From the NCBI RefSeq assembly GCF_029227915.1, contig NC_079885.1:22073001-22137000 (forward strand): DNA of 64,000 bases, written 5' to 3'. The position numbers and the translations under genes are program-made. The notes beneath the pieces were generated by a model. It saw only the letters and a list, made by a program, of their open reading frames with translations. It was not told the origin of the DNA and made no database searches. The stretch comes from Hydractinia symbiolongicarpus (taxonomy: Eukaryota > Cnidaria > Hydrozoa > Anthoathecata > Hydractiniidae). Of this stretch, positions 31,601-41,517 are shown one piece after another (the first letter of the stretch is position 1; each line of letters begins with the position of its first letter).

Positions 31601-33904
31601 TAATGGTTCATAGCATGTGAATACATTTGCTCTTTTGTGAAATCTCTGTTGATTTTTTTTAACATAGGCAAGGGCGGATCTAGCGCTGGTGCCATAACCA
31701 CCACTTAAGATTTTCAAAGTGACCTCCTTATGGACAAAGAGACCGAATAGCTTTCTTCAAATTATATGTTTGAAGGAGCATTCTGACGAGCGGTATACAC
31801 ATTAGTCGGGGCGTTTTTATATATGTTTTTTTCTCCCACACATATTCCACGTTCTTCGTTGTTCGTGTTTAAAGCTGGCGTTTTGTGTCGCAAAACAACA
31901 TTTAAGCTATGCACCAAGCCGCAACGCTTCGCATTCGACGCGTTTCTTTTATAATTTTCTGTACTTACGGCACGTTTCTTTTATTTTTATCTTAAGGTTT
32001 CTTTTGCGTGGGTCATAATTTATTAGCCAATGAAATTTGAGAACATTGTATACACCTCGCTGGCTTGCCGACAAAATATAATTTGGCACCAGCCGGCTCT
32101 CGGTGGTGTCGCTGGCACTGGTCATCTGGTGCCAAATTTTGGATTTAATTGCTAAGGCCTTGCTAAAGAAATTTTCGTCTGGTGCCAAAATTTGAAATGT
32201 ACGCCCGACGATGTTCCGGATGAAACAGCCGGGTGAAAGCCGAAATGTTTAGCTTTGTTTTGAAGTAAAATGTTGCGGATTTTGTTATCTAATTACATTT
32301 CAAAAATCCTAATTAACTCTTATAATTGCTTTTGGTTTTGATGCCATATTTGACTCTCGTTTTCTGGTTTGTAAGTATTTCATTTTTTAATTCTGCTCTC
32401 CGTGTTTTTGAGTTTTAGGATGGATTTTCTCGCAGAAGTGAAAAGACATCTTCTTTCACCCATGACACTTCCACACCAATAATCATTGACGCCAGTGGAT
32501 AGGGAAAATCTAGTCTCTGTCGACAAAAAGACGGTCGCAAAGACTGATCAAGCTATTGAAAAGAGCGGAAAGTTTTCACTGGATAAATTCAAGGTACTTT
32601 AGCAAAAAGTTGTAAATTTATGATATTTTAAATAGGGACGAAGCTTAAAAATTTTTTTGAGTTTTTTTTACATCTTCTGTACTGAACATGTTAAGCAACT
32701 CATTTTGTTAGCTTTATAGGTTTTTAGTGAATATAGTTTTCAAATTTTTTAAACTTTAGTTTTCACATAAAGTTTACTTCGCCACCCATGTACATTAAAA
32801 GATTGTTATGATTTTAAAACACCCTGATTGGTTTAAAATCTCATAAAATCAAGCTGATTTGTTTAAAAAACAATGCAGTAGCGGAATCAACTGTGACTAA
32901 TTTGATAGGCAATGCTGCTTTTATATACGATCCTCAATTTTTGATTTTCGTATAAAAAAAGCTGCAAACGCTTTCAGGTTACATTCATATGTTTTTATTC
33001 TTTAGCTAAAACGGCAAAACTTCAGTACAGTGGTATCAAATGTCCATCCACTATACCCGACACTGAAGAAACTCAATTCCGTCCAAGATTTTATTTAATA
33101 TTTAAGACGTAATTGTAAAACTTATTTGAATAAAAAAGAAGAAAATTCGATGTTTGTAATTCTTGTTCAAAGTTGTACTACAAAAAAAAGTAAAATTTAT
33201 GTGACTTGAAGTAAGAATAAGAAGTTAGGCAACTTATCAATGACTCGTTCAGGGGTTTTAATTTATAAGCTGTTTTGACCACCAGTGGGCGGTAAAAGGC
33301 TAGTTGGGCGGCTCTTGTTGGGCGGCTCAAAACGCCCTCTATATCCCCTCTTCGAGACTATTTTGCACCAGTCGAAAAAAATCCTAAATCGCCCCTGACA
33401 GGAAAACAGAACTGTAAAATAACAGCTACTTACTGATATAGGCCAGTTGATGATAGTAAGTTTCGTGTGTAAGCCAAACAGTAAAACGAAGAAGATAACA
33501 ATTAACAGGAGCCAAGGTACTACTGTTGTAAACAAGAAAAAGGACGTGGCGCCTGCAATACGATCTGCAAACCAGTAGTTTACATCACCCCTCCAGCCAG
33601 CCATAATACACCACGCCAAGAAGAGAAGTACCTAAATGGAAAACTCATTCCTTAACTCCTTCTTATTAGCAGTAGACAATCAGGCTAATAGACACGGACA
33701 ATCAAAATTACTATAACAAATTGTTTTAAGGAGAAAGAAGTCAAATTGGGAAATTACCATGTTGATTATCATCAGTAACCCAGGTGGCGTCTTTACAAAT
33801 GCCAAATTTAATCCAACGTTTTTCCGGCTCCTACCACCGCTTCCGCCAGTGGGGTCTTTTTCACCTAAGTCAACATCGTAGGGTGGTGGTGGGTTCTCCT
33901 CCAT
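28612..33904 (-). CDS. MARVEL/CMTM-like four-helix membrane protein, gene 1
   Basis: Four exons in phase 0 on the minus strand: 33758-33904, 33434-33631, 31346-31486, 28612-28686, giving 186 residues. The cytosolic Pro-rich N-terminus (MEENPPPPYDVDLGE) is followed by four hydrophobic helices: TPPGLLMIINMV into LLFLAWCIMAGW, then FFLFTTVVPWLLLIVIFF, then LAINCCVWAFLLLISSSVVA, and AFGFFSMIGLLIQAFFHF. This is the layout of MARVEL-domain proteins (CMTM, MAL, plasmolipin), which act in membrane apposition and vesicle trafficking. Donors are GTAATT, GTAAGT and GTAAGT and all acceptors end TTTAG. The 2.6-kb last intron carries two inverted-repeat elements. PPPPY could be a WW-domain ligand. The exact subfamily is not resolved. 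Confidence 0.85.
29194..29539. mobile_element. Possible hAT-like MITE in an intron
   Basis: Ends AGGGACTATTTCTTTCGTAC and, inverted, AGGGGCCATTTCTTTCATAC. No clean target duplication is visible, so the edges are tentative. Confidence 0.5.
29842..31062. mobile_element. Foldback element with inverted TTTGTAATCC arrays
   Basis: The left part (29860-30060) holds about eight degenerate units of TTTGTAATCC(C)GTCGCA. The right part (30875-31035) holds the same word inverted (TGCGACNGGATTACAAA). Outermost words GTGACGTAGTGTACCACTTT and, inverted, GTCACGCGTAGTTTATCACT also match each other. It lies in the last intron of MARVEL-like gene 1 and has no ORF of note. Confidence 0.65.
30372..30395. mobile_element. 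Orphan end of the hAT-like MITE family
   Basis: CCTCCATATAAACAGCCCCT matches the right end of the element at 15390-15750. The matching left end is not found nearby. Confidence 0.5.
30972..31075 (+). repeat. 52-bp tandem duplication
   Basis: CGGATTACGGAGTGATAAAC and the following bases repeat after exactly 52 bases with two or three changes, duplicating the right end of the foldback element. Confidence 0.85.
31500..32410. other. Intron 2 of MARVEL-like gene 1 (part), no other gene seen
   Basis: AT-rich. It contains CGGATGAAACAGCCGGG and GAAAGCCGAAATG near 32218-32245, which resemble a retroelement 3' end but are too degenerate to assign. Confidence 0.4.
32420..33098 (+). pseudogene. Candidate two-exon gene remnant with an in-frame stop
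   Basis: Exon 32420-32593 (58 codons from ATG, donor AAG|GTACTT) and exon 33006-33098 (31 codons with stop, acceptor TTCTTTAG) join in phase 0. The peptide is protein-like (VDRENLVSVDKKTVAKTDQA, then VHPLYPTLKKLNSVQDF). A single TAA at codon 21 interrupts exon 1. It sits inside intron 2 of MARVEL-like gene 1 on the opposite strand. It could be a decayed retroelement or gene fragment; no family is recognised. Confidence 0.3.
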
Positions 33905-34061
33905 GGTGATTTTTTCTAAATGGTAGATAAAAAGGTAACTTTAATCACGGAGGTTTATAACTACCTCCATGCTGAAATTGTTTACAATGAGGTAGGAGTT
34001 CTGTATTAAAATTCATTTTTGGGAAAAATTCCAAAGAATTTAAAGTGCAATCATTAGTAAA

Positions 34062-34103
34062 AATAATAATAATAATAATAATAGTAGTAGTAGTAGTAGT
34101 AGA
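34062..34103. repeat. AAT/AGT trinucleotide repeat
   Basis: Seven or so AAT units run into six or so AGT units. The Ile/Thr-rich minus-strand frame here is a by-product. Confidence 0.9.
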
Positions 34104-34204
34104 AAAATAGTAAAAATACAATATTATGGGCAACAACTGGATAGAGGTTTGGGTCATTTTTTCTTTACTTATCCCAAAGCTGCCCCCACCTGCTTTCAAT
34201 TAAA

Positions 34205-35960
34205 AATATTGCAGAGATATTTCTTTTGCTTCAAATCACACATTTCAACACATTATAGCATTATATCCGTGTAGTGTAAAACGGCCTTTAGCTATTCTAA
34301 TTTATAACGGACACAGTACGTTCTTATGTTTTTAAATATTTAGCAAAGCCTCAAATCTAGGTTTTATATAAATATAAATTGAATGTGTACTTATTACTTA
34401 TTGGATTTTCATTTCCACTCAAGAACGAAACAAATCGGCGATTGTTTTTATAGAAAGAATTTGTATCGATGTTTCTTGCAGGAGGGAACAAAAAAATAAA
34501 TAGCAGAACAAACAATCAAATTAAAGTGTGATTGTTTTTCTAGTCATGAACTTTTCTTTGCGTTCTAATGGTTTATCAACTTTCGCAGCAAAGCGTAGTA
34601 CAGACTGAGCTTGATAGGGCACTGGTAACGACAACAAACAGATAATTCTAACGAAGGCTTGCTAATGCACATGCTCCGCAGAATTAAGATTTGTGAAATT
34701 TTATACGGAAAATTCAACGAAAGTTATCTTTTTTTAAAGCTGATAAGTAGTAACCCAGTTGTAAAGCTACCCAGCTTTCTCGTTGTTTGACCTGTGTCGC
34801 TGTAGAGTGGAATTTAGAACAGTCTTCGACATTGCTGATTGGTAATTCGATAGTTTTCTTAGTCTTCATAAAAATACACATCAGAATAAAGTAAAAAGAA
34901 ATCCACAAATTTTTGTCCACATTTCTAAAAAAGTGTATTTTGACAGACAATTTTTTTCTGACAAAAAAATAATTTACAAGAAACGCAATAAGACGCTTTT
35001 GAGCTAAAGCAGCGGTGCACGATGGGATACTTTAAAAAAGTTTCCTGTAATAAAAAAAAAGTAGCTTCGTAAGTAGAATAAAATGTTACCGTTAACTGGC
35101 TTTCTGATAATTCTTTCGTTTTTACCAAGAAAAAATTCTGAAGGATAAATAATAATAAACAACAATCATTGACAAACTTAATAAAAAAAGTCTGGCGATT
35201 GGAGCGAGTATCACTACGCAGTTTATTTGTTAAAAATAAATATGGCGGAGCTACACGTTGTAAACTGAAGCAAAAGTGAAACTTCTTTTTAACCAATTCG
35301 CGCTAAATTTAGTATGTTAATAGCCGTCGTATTTGAGTAAAATTAAATGTATAATGTATATTTACAAAATATACATATATATACATATATATTAGCTACC
35401 CCAATCCCTATCCCAAATAATACTCCTTGTTTTCAATAAACACTTTACAACAGTTACATTTTATAGAATCTATTCAATTTTTTTTAAAAGGACATTCGGT
35501 ATTTCTTTGAAGTTGCACTTTTGGGCGAAATTTAGAGCGATAAATATCAAAACTTGTTGATAATTGTCGCTCTGACTATTGCACTGAAATTAAGCGATAA
35601 GACAAAAAAAGTGTCGCTCTGCAATTTCCATTAGTGCGAAAAAAGATCAATGGGTTAAAAAAGCCAGAGCGATAATTCACACTGGTGTAAATCCAGCTTA
35701 ACACGTATAGAAAGTGATGTGAAAACAGTTTTCTAACTCGCAGGAGCCTGCTCTCCTTCACGGAGCATGAACAAACAACTAGTGTGCTGCATAAGCAAAA
35801 ATTTTAACGTATACAAAATGGCAATTTTTGTGGCGCGAGTTGAAGTTGTTTTGAAATAACAAACCAGAGAGAAAATAATGTTTTTAAGAAATCGACGTAG
35901 TGAAAGGTATAGTTACGAAAAAAATAGTCAGTTATAAAAGTACATTTATTTTCTACAAAA
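34205..35960. other. No gene supported
   Basis: Upstream of MARVEL-like gene 1. Minus-strand frames of 78 and 123 codons occur, but they are Phe/Leu/Cys-rich, lack domain signals and look like chance frames in AT-rich DNA. Confidence 0.45.
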
Positions 35961-36142
35961 CTGTTTCGCTAACACAACGACTCATAGTATTTCTCTGTTT
36001 CCAAAACAATCCTTTTTTGCACATGCAGATAAACAAAAAAAGCTCTTATTAAATTTCGTACAAAATAAATACAAATAAATAAATAAAGGTAATATAAACG
36101 TAATGTTACTAGGTGCATGTAATTTAAAATTAACCATTTTAC

Positions 36143-36289
36143 CTTAGCAGAGAGATCGTCAACTGTACAAACTTTAGAGTTTTTTCGTTTGTTTATAGAT
36201 ATATATACTTTTAAACTTCTCTTGTTTAAAAAAACACATTGGATGTATAACGGTTCTTCCCATTGAGGAATTACAGTCGTTTGATTCAT
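36143..36289 (-). CDS. Candidate first exon, possibly ubiquitin-like fold
   Basis: 49 codons from ATG, ending at a phase-0 donor (CTAAG|GTAAAA). The segment LKVYISINKR..KVCTVDDLSAK has the beta-hairpin plus helix-start look of ubiquitin-like domains (TVDDL motif). A downstream piece ending ETEKYYESLC and stop (near 35969) may be the last exon, but its acceptor is unclear. Function is not assignable. Confidence 0.35.
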
Positions 36290-36504
36290 GCTATCAGGGG
36301 GTAATACAGATTAGTTAAGTGTGTTTTTGTTTTATGTTTTCAGCGACGTGCTGCATTCCATGGAATTGAGTTTCTTATCTGTAAATTGCATAGAAAATAG
36401 AAGGATTAATTATTTATTGTACTTTAATTTTAGAAATGATAATGCTTTTGCCCCCGTTTCTCATTAATAATTAAACTTTTGCTATCTAAGCAGAAAACTT
36501 TACG

Positions 36505-36702
36505 TATAAAAAAAGGAAAGCTTTGCGGTTTTAACACTCGTCTCAATACGCTACTTCGCTTCCTCGGCCTAGCCGAGATCAAGTGTAGTATCATTCTCGG
36601 CGCACTTGGTCTGAGAAGCGATCGCTCAGTCCATCTTGAGCTGTTCTAATCGAATTTCCAGGTTGAAGAACTGCCGTCCTACCTTGGAGGCGCTCATTTT
36701 TT
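36505..36702 (+). ncRNA. U2 snRNA-like locus
   Basis: GATCAAGTGTAGTATC (36577-36592) is identical to the branch-site recognition segment near the 5' end of U2 snRNA, and is preceded by CGCTTCCTCGGCC like U2 CGCUUCUCGGCC. It forms a clean stem (CTCGGC/GCCGAG). Further on, paired words (TTCTC/GAGAA, GCTCA/TGAGC, CCAGGT/ACCTTGG) and GAATTTCC at an Sm-like place give an snRNA-like layout. The 3' half is not canonical U2. TATAAA at 36505 and a T6 run at 36697-36702 would suit RNA polymerase III. It may be a diverged U2, a U2-derived SINE or a pseudogene. Confidence 0.5.
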
Positions 36703-36954
36703 ATAATATATATCACGACCTCGATTTATATCCTGTCCCCGCGGCAGTGTGGCAGTGAGAGTCAGTTTATGCATTGTAGCTATATATCAAAGGAAAATAC
36801 TTCAATTTAAATGTGAACATAATTTTAAATATAAATTAGTTTTAAATCATTGAAAAAAATTTTCCCACAGCGGAGAGCTGTCACAAAATATTAATTCCTA
36901 AATATTCATTCCTTTTGACGTTATTATGGACACAAGTAGCGAGACACACGAAAT

Positions 36955-37015
36955 ACGGCAAAAAAAGGACTGGCGAACCCGTGGATTTTTTTTTCGGGTC
37001 ATCGACTAGTTTTAT
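36955..37015. repeat. ACTAGT/CCGTGGAT dispersed element fragment
   Basis: GCGAACCCGTGGAT followed by CGACTAGTTT is the inverted left end of the family also seen at 47615 and 58720. Confidence 0.5.
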
Positions 37016-37455
37016 TTAATTTCAAACTTTAATATTATTTTTGACGACTTTTCGCCGTAAACGGCCGTTATCAAGTCTTATTACCCGGGTAAAAGGGCGG
37101 CATCGATATTTTTGAAAATCGTACAATGTGATTGGTCAAAGCGGGCAATATTTCACGGTATTGTCGGCTACCATAGTAACTGTGTTTAAAATCGCGCAAT
37201 GTGAGTGAATTTACCTTTCTCTATCACATTTGTTTGGATATAGCCTGTTTGAGTATGTTTATAATCTTCTCTGTCTATTATATAAAGATTTTTCTTTTGA
37301 ATAGTTTTCTACTTTTTAACATATCTATAGTAATTTTAGAGCATATTTTATATATAATTTATTTTTTGGAATCATTACTTTTATATTTTAAACAGGACAC
37401 ATATTTATAGCAGTTTTTTAAAACTGAAATGTACATATCTTGTATAAATATTCTG

Positions 37456-37628
<173 letters not shown>

Positions 37629-37895
37629 TTTAAATATGGTAGCATTAAATGTAAATAAACACGGAAAAAAGTAAACAAAACGCAAAACAGAAGTGAAACT
37701 TACTTTTATCTTTCAAAGAATTCTTTGGTGTAGCTACACAATGAAACCTGTTATGTTTACACGATATTCGATTTTAAAAAAATATATTTTTAGTTCGAAT
37801 GCACGTTCCATATGGGAATAGTTTTTATAAAGACATGGTTTCTACATCCTGCTATAATGTTATATTTTTTTGTTGTACAATGCAGTACCCAGATA

Positions 37896-38049
37896 ATAAT
37901 CCATATAATAACTGTTTATTTCGGGCAATACCTTCAAATATTGAAAATAATATTCTGTCCCGTATTGTCCTCATAAGCTCGGGCAATACTTTGATGTCGG
38001 TCAATATTCTCCGGTATTGCCCGAAATAAACAGATATTATATGGATTAT
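37896..38049. mobile_element. Short MITE with about 37-bp inverted ends
   Basis: ATAATCCATATAATAACTGT and on to CGGGCAATACC at the left, mirrored at the right with one change. The left sequence GGGCAATA also appears near 37143. Confidence 0.75.
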
Positions 38050-39103
38050 ATTAATAGAATATATAAGTAATATTTAGTACTATTTAAATGATTACGATAG
38101 AAAAGCGATCGCGAAAATTGATGAAATCTTAAGAATTCACCGAAAGGCTTTTCCAAACAAAGTACAACATTTTTACAAACAGTCGAGGTTTTTCTGACAG
38201 TTTTTTAAACAGTTTTTTTTAAATAGTCCTTTTCATCGATGAATATTTTTGGAAAAATTTTAAAAATTTAAACAATTATTAATTAAAATTAGCGTTTTTC
38301 TGTGATAAGGTTTGTATGGATCAAAAAAAACATATTAGTTTTGAACGTCACAAGCTACACAAGGAGTTATAATAACTGGAGAGTCAAATTAAACTAGTGT
38401 ATTCTGACTGTAGAGTGGAAATTCAAGAAGTCGAGAATTTCGGTGACACTAGTTTAGCTATGATGGGTTTTGAAAGGCAGTAAGCTATTTGTTCACTCAC
38501 CTATCTCATAGCCCCATCAATTCCTCTCTTTTTTTTAACCAATCCCTACTTTAAGTAAGGGCATCTTATCTTTGAATGTTATCTAACGCTTTTTATGCTT
38601 TTGCTCCTAAGATTGACAAAATGATGAGATGCAAATATCGACGATTCTTTAACAATTGTGAAGCATCTATTCTAACGTTTGCTTAATGATTGTTGAGTGC
38701 AGATTTTACTGCTCTAGTATTTTTTATTTCAAAGCTTTGTTTTCTGTTAATCACTTCAAATTAATTTATATCAGTTTTTGGAAACGAGAGAACTGTGAAA
38801 CATAATTCAGTAGTAGTTTATTATGCGCCATTATATGCATCTACGGACTTGCAGTGCAGAATCTCAAATGAATACTGTTTAATGTTGTGTTAAAACTAAC
38901 GTGCTAGAGAAGACTAACAATAATATTAACTTTTACATGCATCCCTTGTATAATGGTTAGCGCTGACCCTTATTCCTACCTTTTCCCAGTAGATCACCTA
39001 CTTGGAAAACAAATACGCGATCGAAACTATTACCTTCGCTACCAGTTTCCACAACATATTTAATGTTGGGAATAATGAAAATAGAGTTGATTGAAGTATT
39101 CCC
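38050..39103. other. No gene seen
   Basis: About 1 kb without recognisable exon or repeat. TATAATGGTTAGCGCTGA at 38949 resembles a tRNA A-box without a B-box partner. Confidence 0.4.
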
Positions 39104-39107
39104 TTAA

Positions 39108-40091
39108 GGTTACTGTAAAGGAAAAAACTCACTTGATGTAATCTCAGAAAAACCCTTATAATTTATCAATACTTTTACATTTTTTTATGTTTTTTTGTTT
39201 CTGAATGCTTGATGAGAGACTTTTTTGATGGTGCTATTTTCGTGAGATGGTAATTTTCCATAAAGAAAATATAATGAAATAAACACACACCAATTTTTTT
39301 TCACCGTACGTTTTAAAATGGCTTCTTTTTCCGAACGCGTGGTCGCAGACTTCTCGTTTTGGCACCATTATATTCAGCATAAATTAAATTCAAAAAGGTT
39401 CCCGGTTTTCTTTTCTAATAACGTCGTTATGAAATTATTTGTAATTATTCATTCCAAAAAAATGCATATTTTTTTCTTTCTGTCGTCATAATTCGCTAAT
39501 CAGCAATTTATACAAAAAAATCTGCATAATTTATTCAGCTTTTCATTACCGAAAATTTCAATGAGCCAATAGGAAGCTTTCGAAAAAAGAGACCACAAAC
39601 GTAAAGGCATATATGCGAAAATTTACTAACGAGATATTTGTTTTTAAAGATTTTCGTAGGTGTTATAAAAAAGATGGTAGAAGTGCGAACCTTTTTTTTA
39701 AGCTGAATATGCGTGCACGTGCTCAAAATCATTAATAGACAGAAGTCAGGTTTACAAGAGATAGCTTATATGCATATTCCTTAACTTTGATTTTTTTTAA
39801 TTCGATAGTGAAAGTAAACTATCTAAAAAATGTTATTATGCATATTTTTATACGGGAGTTCCATATTATGCATAATGTTTACAAAAAATATGCTCAACTC
39901 TTTTTGCACGTATTTTTTCAAAGGTGTGAGGGATATAACAGCTCTTAAAAGGCTTTTTCCAGAAAAAAGGGATGTTCCAAATATTTTCATGGAATATAAA
40001 ATATGTCATTGGAAAGAGAATTTTTTTTTCTATATGTCATGAATTTTTTGCAAAAAAACTAAAAAAAAAAATTGTTTCCTTTACAGTAACC
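39108..40091. mobile_element. TTAA-flanked DNA element
   Basis: TTAA at 39104-39107 and 40092-40095 directly abuts inverted ends GGTTACTGTAAAGGAAA. TTAA target sites are typical of piggyBac and Kolobok superfamilies. The 984-bp interior has no transposase frame, so it is non-autonomous. Confidence 0.8.
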
Positions 40092-40399
40092 TTAATGGTA
40101 AGAAGCCTTCTTTACTTGAAAGCATACTGTTGGAAGAGGTAGAAAAGTTTGCAGCGGCCATTGATATATATTCTTAGTAAAGTAGGTGTATAAACTTAAA
40201 GTTAAATTTAACATCTCTTCCTTTTACAGATAATACACAAACTAACAATAGGTGATGGCTGTGGCGTGCTGGACCATGTTGAGACGCTTTCTCGAATAGT
40301 AGTTAATAGAGAAAACAGATAAAGGGATAATCGATGACATAGACAACTGTTGAATACTTCAAAAGGGTATTTTTCTACAGTTTTATATGATCGACCAAG

Positions 40400-41511
40400 A
40401 TGGCGGAAGGCACGATTCTTAACAGAAAAATTTACGAACGAAATAATGAAATAAAATTGCCATTTAGCGGCAGAGAGCTGTGTGAAGGTTTGTTGGAAGA
40501 TATAAACAATACCCTAAATGGTACAGTGGACGATTTTAAGTCACCAAGCATCATATCAACGAAAAAAATATTTGTAAAGAGACCCAACATAGAGAAAAAG
40601 ATTGATACGACTGGTGAAGACGAAATATTTAAAGATCCTGGAATTACAAATTTTCAATCTGCGTTTATATCCCATCTACTATCGGAGATTGAATTTATGA
40701 GACAACAGCTAAAGGAGAAAGATAGAGTAATCGAACATCTAATTGGGAAGCAGAATTTCCAGGGCGAATCTCAAAAAAAAATATTTTGAAACGTAACAAC
40801 ATCTCTCATACATTTCAACGTAACCATGGCAACGAACAAAAACTTACAAAAAACTTAGAATCAAATTCGGTTAATTCTCAAGACAATAGACCACTTCAAC
40901 CGCATAACAAAGGTAAATCATACAAGTGACAATGAAATTAATAATTACAACAAAAATAAAACTAAAACTGTTACTGTCAATAATGATCAAAGTAAAATGG
41001 AGAATTCCCCAGTAATTGAAAAAAAACGAGTAGTAGTAATAGGCAATTCCATTATAAAAGATTTGGCACCGAGAGGGATATCACAAACTGATACGGTTGA
41101 GGTTAGATGTTATCCTGGCGCTACTACGGAAGATATTATCGATCACGTAAAACCAACAGTGCGAAAAAAACCAAATGTTGGATTCTCCATACTGGAACGA
41201 ACGATATCACGAACAATATAAATACCAAAAAAAAACTGAAAGCAGTAGTAAATACAATACGTGAAATTGATGTAAATCACGAAATTCAACTTATGATTTC
41301 TGGCATTGTAGTTAGAAAAGATGGTAATCATAGCGAGCTTATTAACAAAAGGAATGAATGGTTGGAAAATTACTGTGGTAACACAGGTATGATATTTATT
41401 AATAACTCTAACATTGATGAAAGAGGGTTAAACTTAAGTAAACTTCATTTAAACAAAACTGGGTCATCAATTTTAGCAAATAATATTATAAAAGGTTTAA
41501 ATCAATTATGA
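40400..41511 (+). pseudogene. LINE ORF1 with SGNH esterase-like domain, frameshifted
   Basis: Starts MAEGTILNRK with a coiled-coil-like segment near LLSEIEFMRQQLKEKDRV, then a polar linker, then VVVIGNSIIKDL, HTGTND and LHLNKTGSSILANNI, the order of an SGNH/GDSL hydrolase as in ORF1 proteins of CR1/L2/Rex elements. The reading frame is broken about three times: near an A-run at 40780, near 40915, and near 41170. It would act with ORF2 product in a retrotransposition particle; this copy cannot make a full protein. Confidence 0.75.
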
Positions 41512-41517
41512 TTAGAA

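Noticed and set aside
32211-32250. Another hammerhead-like core (CGGATGA, GCCG words, GAAA)
   Set aside because: No consistent stem and no adjacent Penelope coding sequence; similarity too weak.
33945-34199. 84-codon minus-strand frame with Ile/Thr runs
   Set aside because: Driven by the AAT/AGT trinucleotide repeat.
34925-35296. 123-codon minus-strand frame
   Set aside because: Phe/Cys/Leu-rich by base composition; no motif or splice structure.
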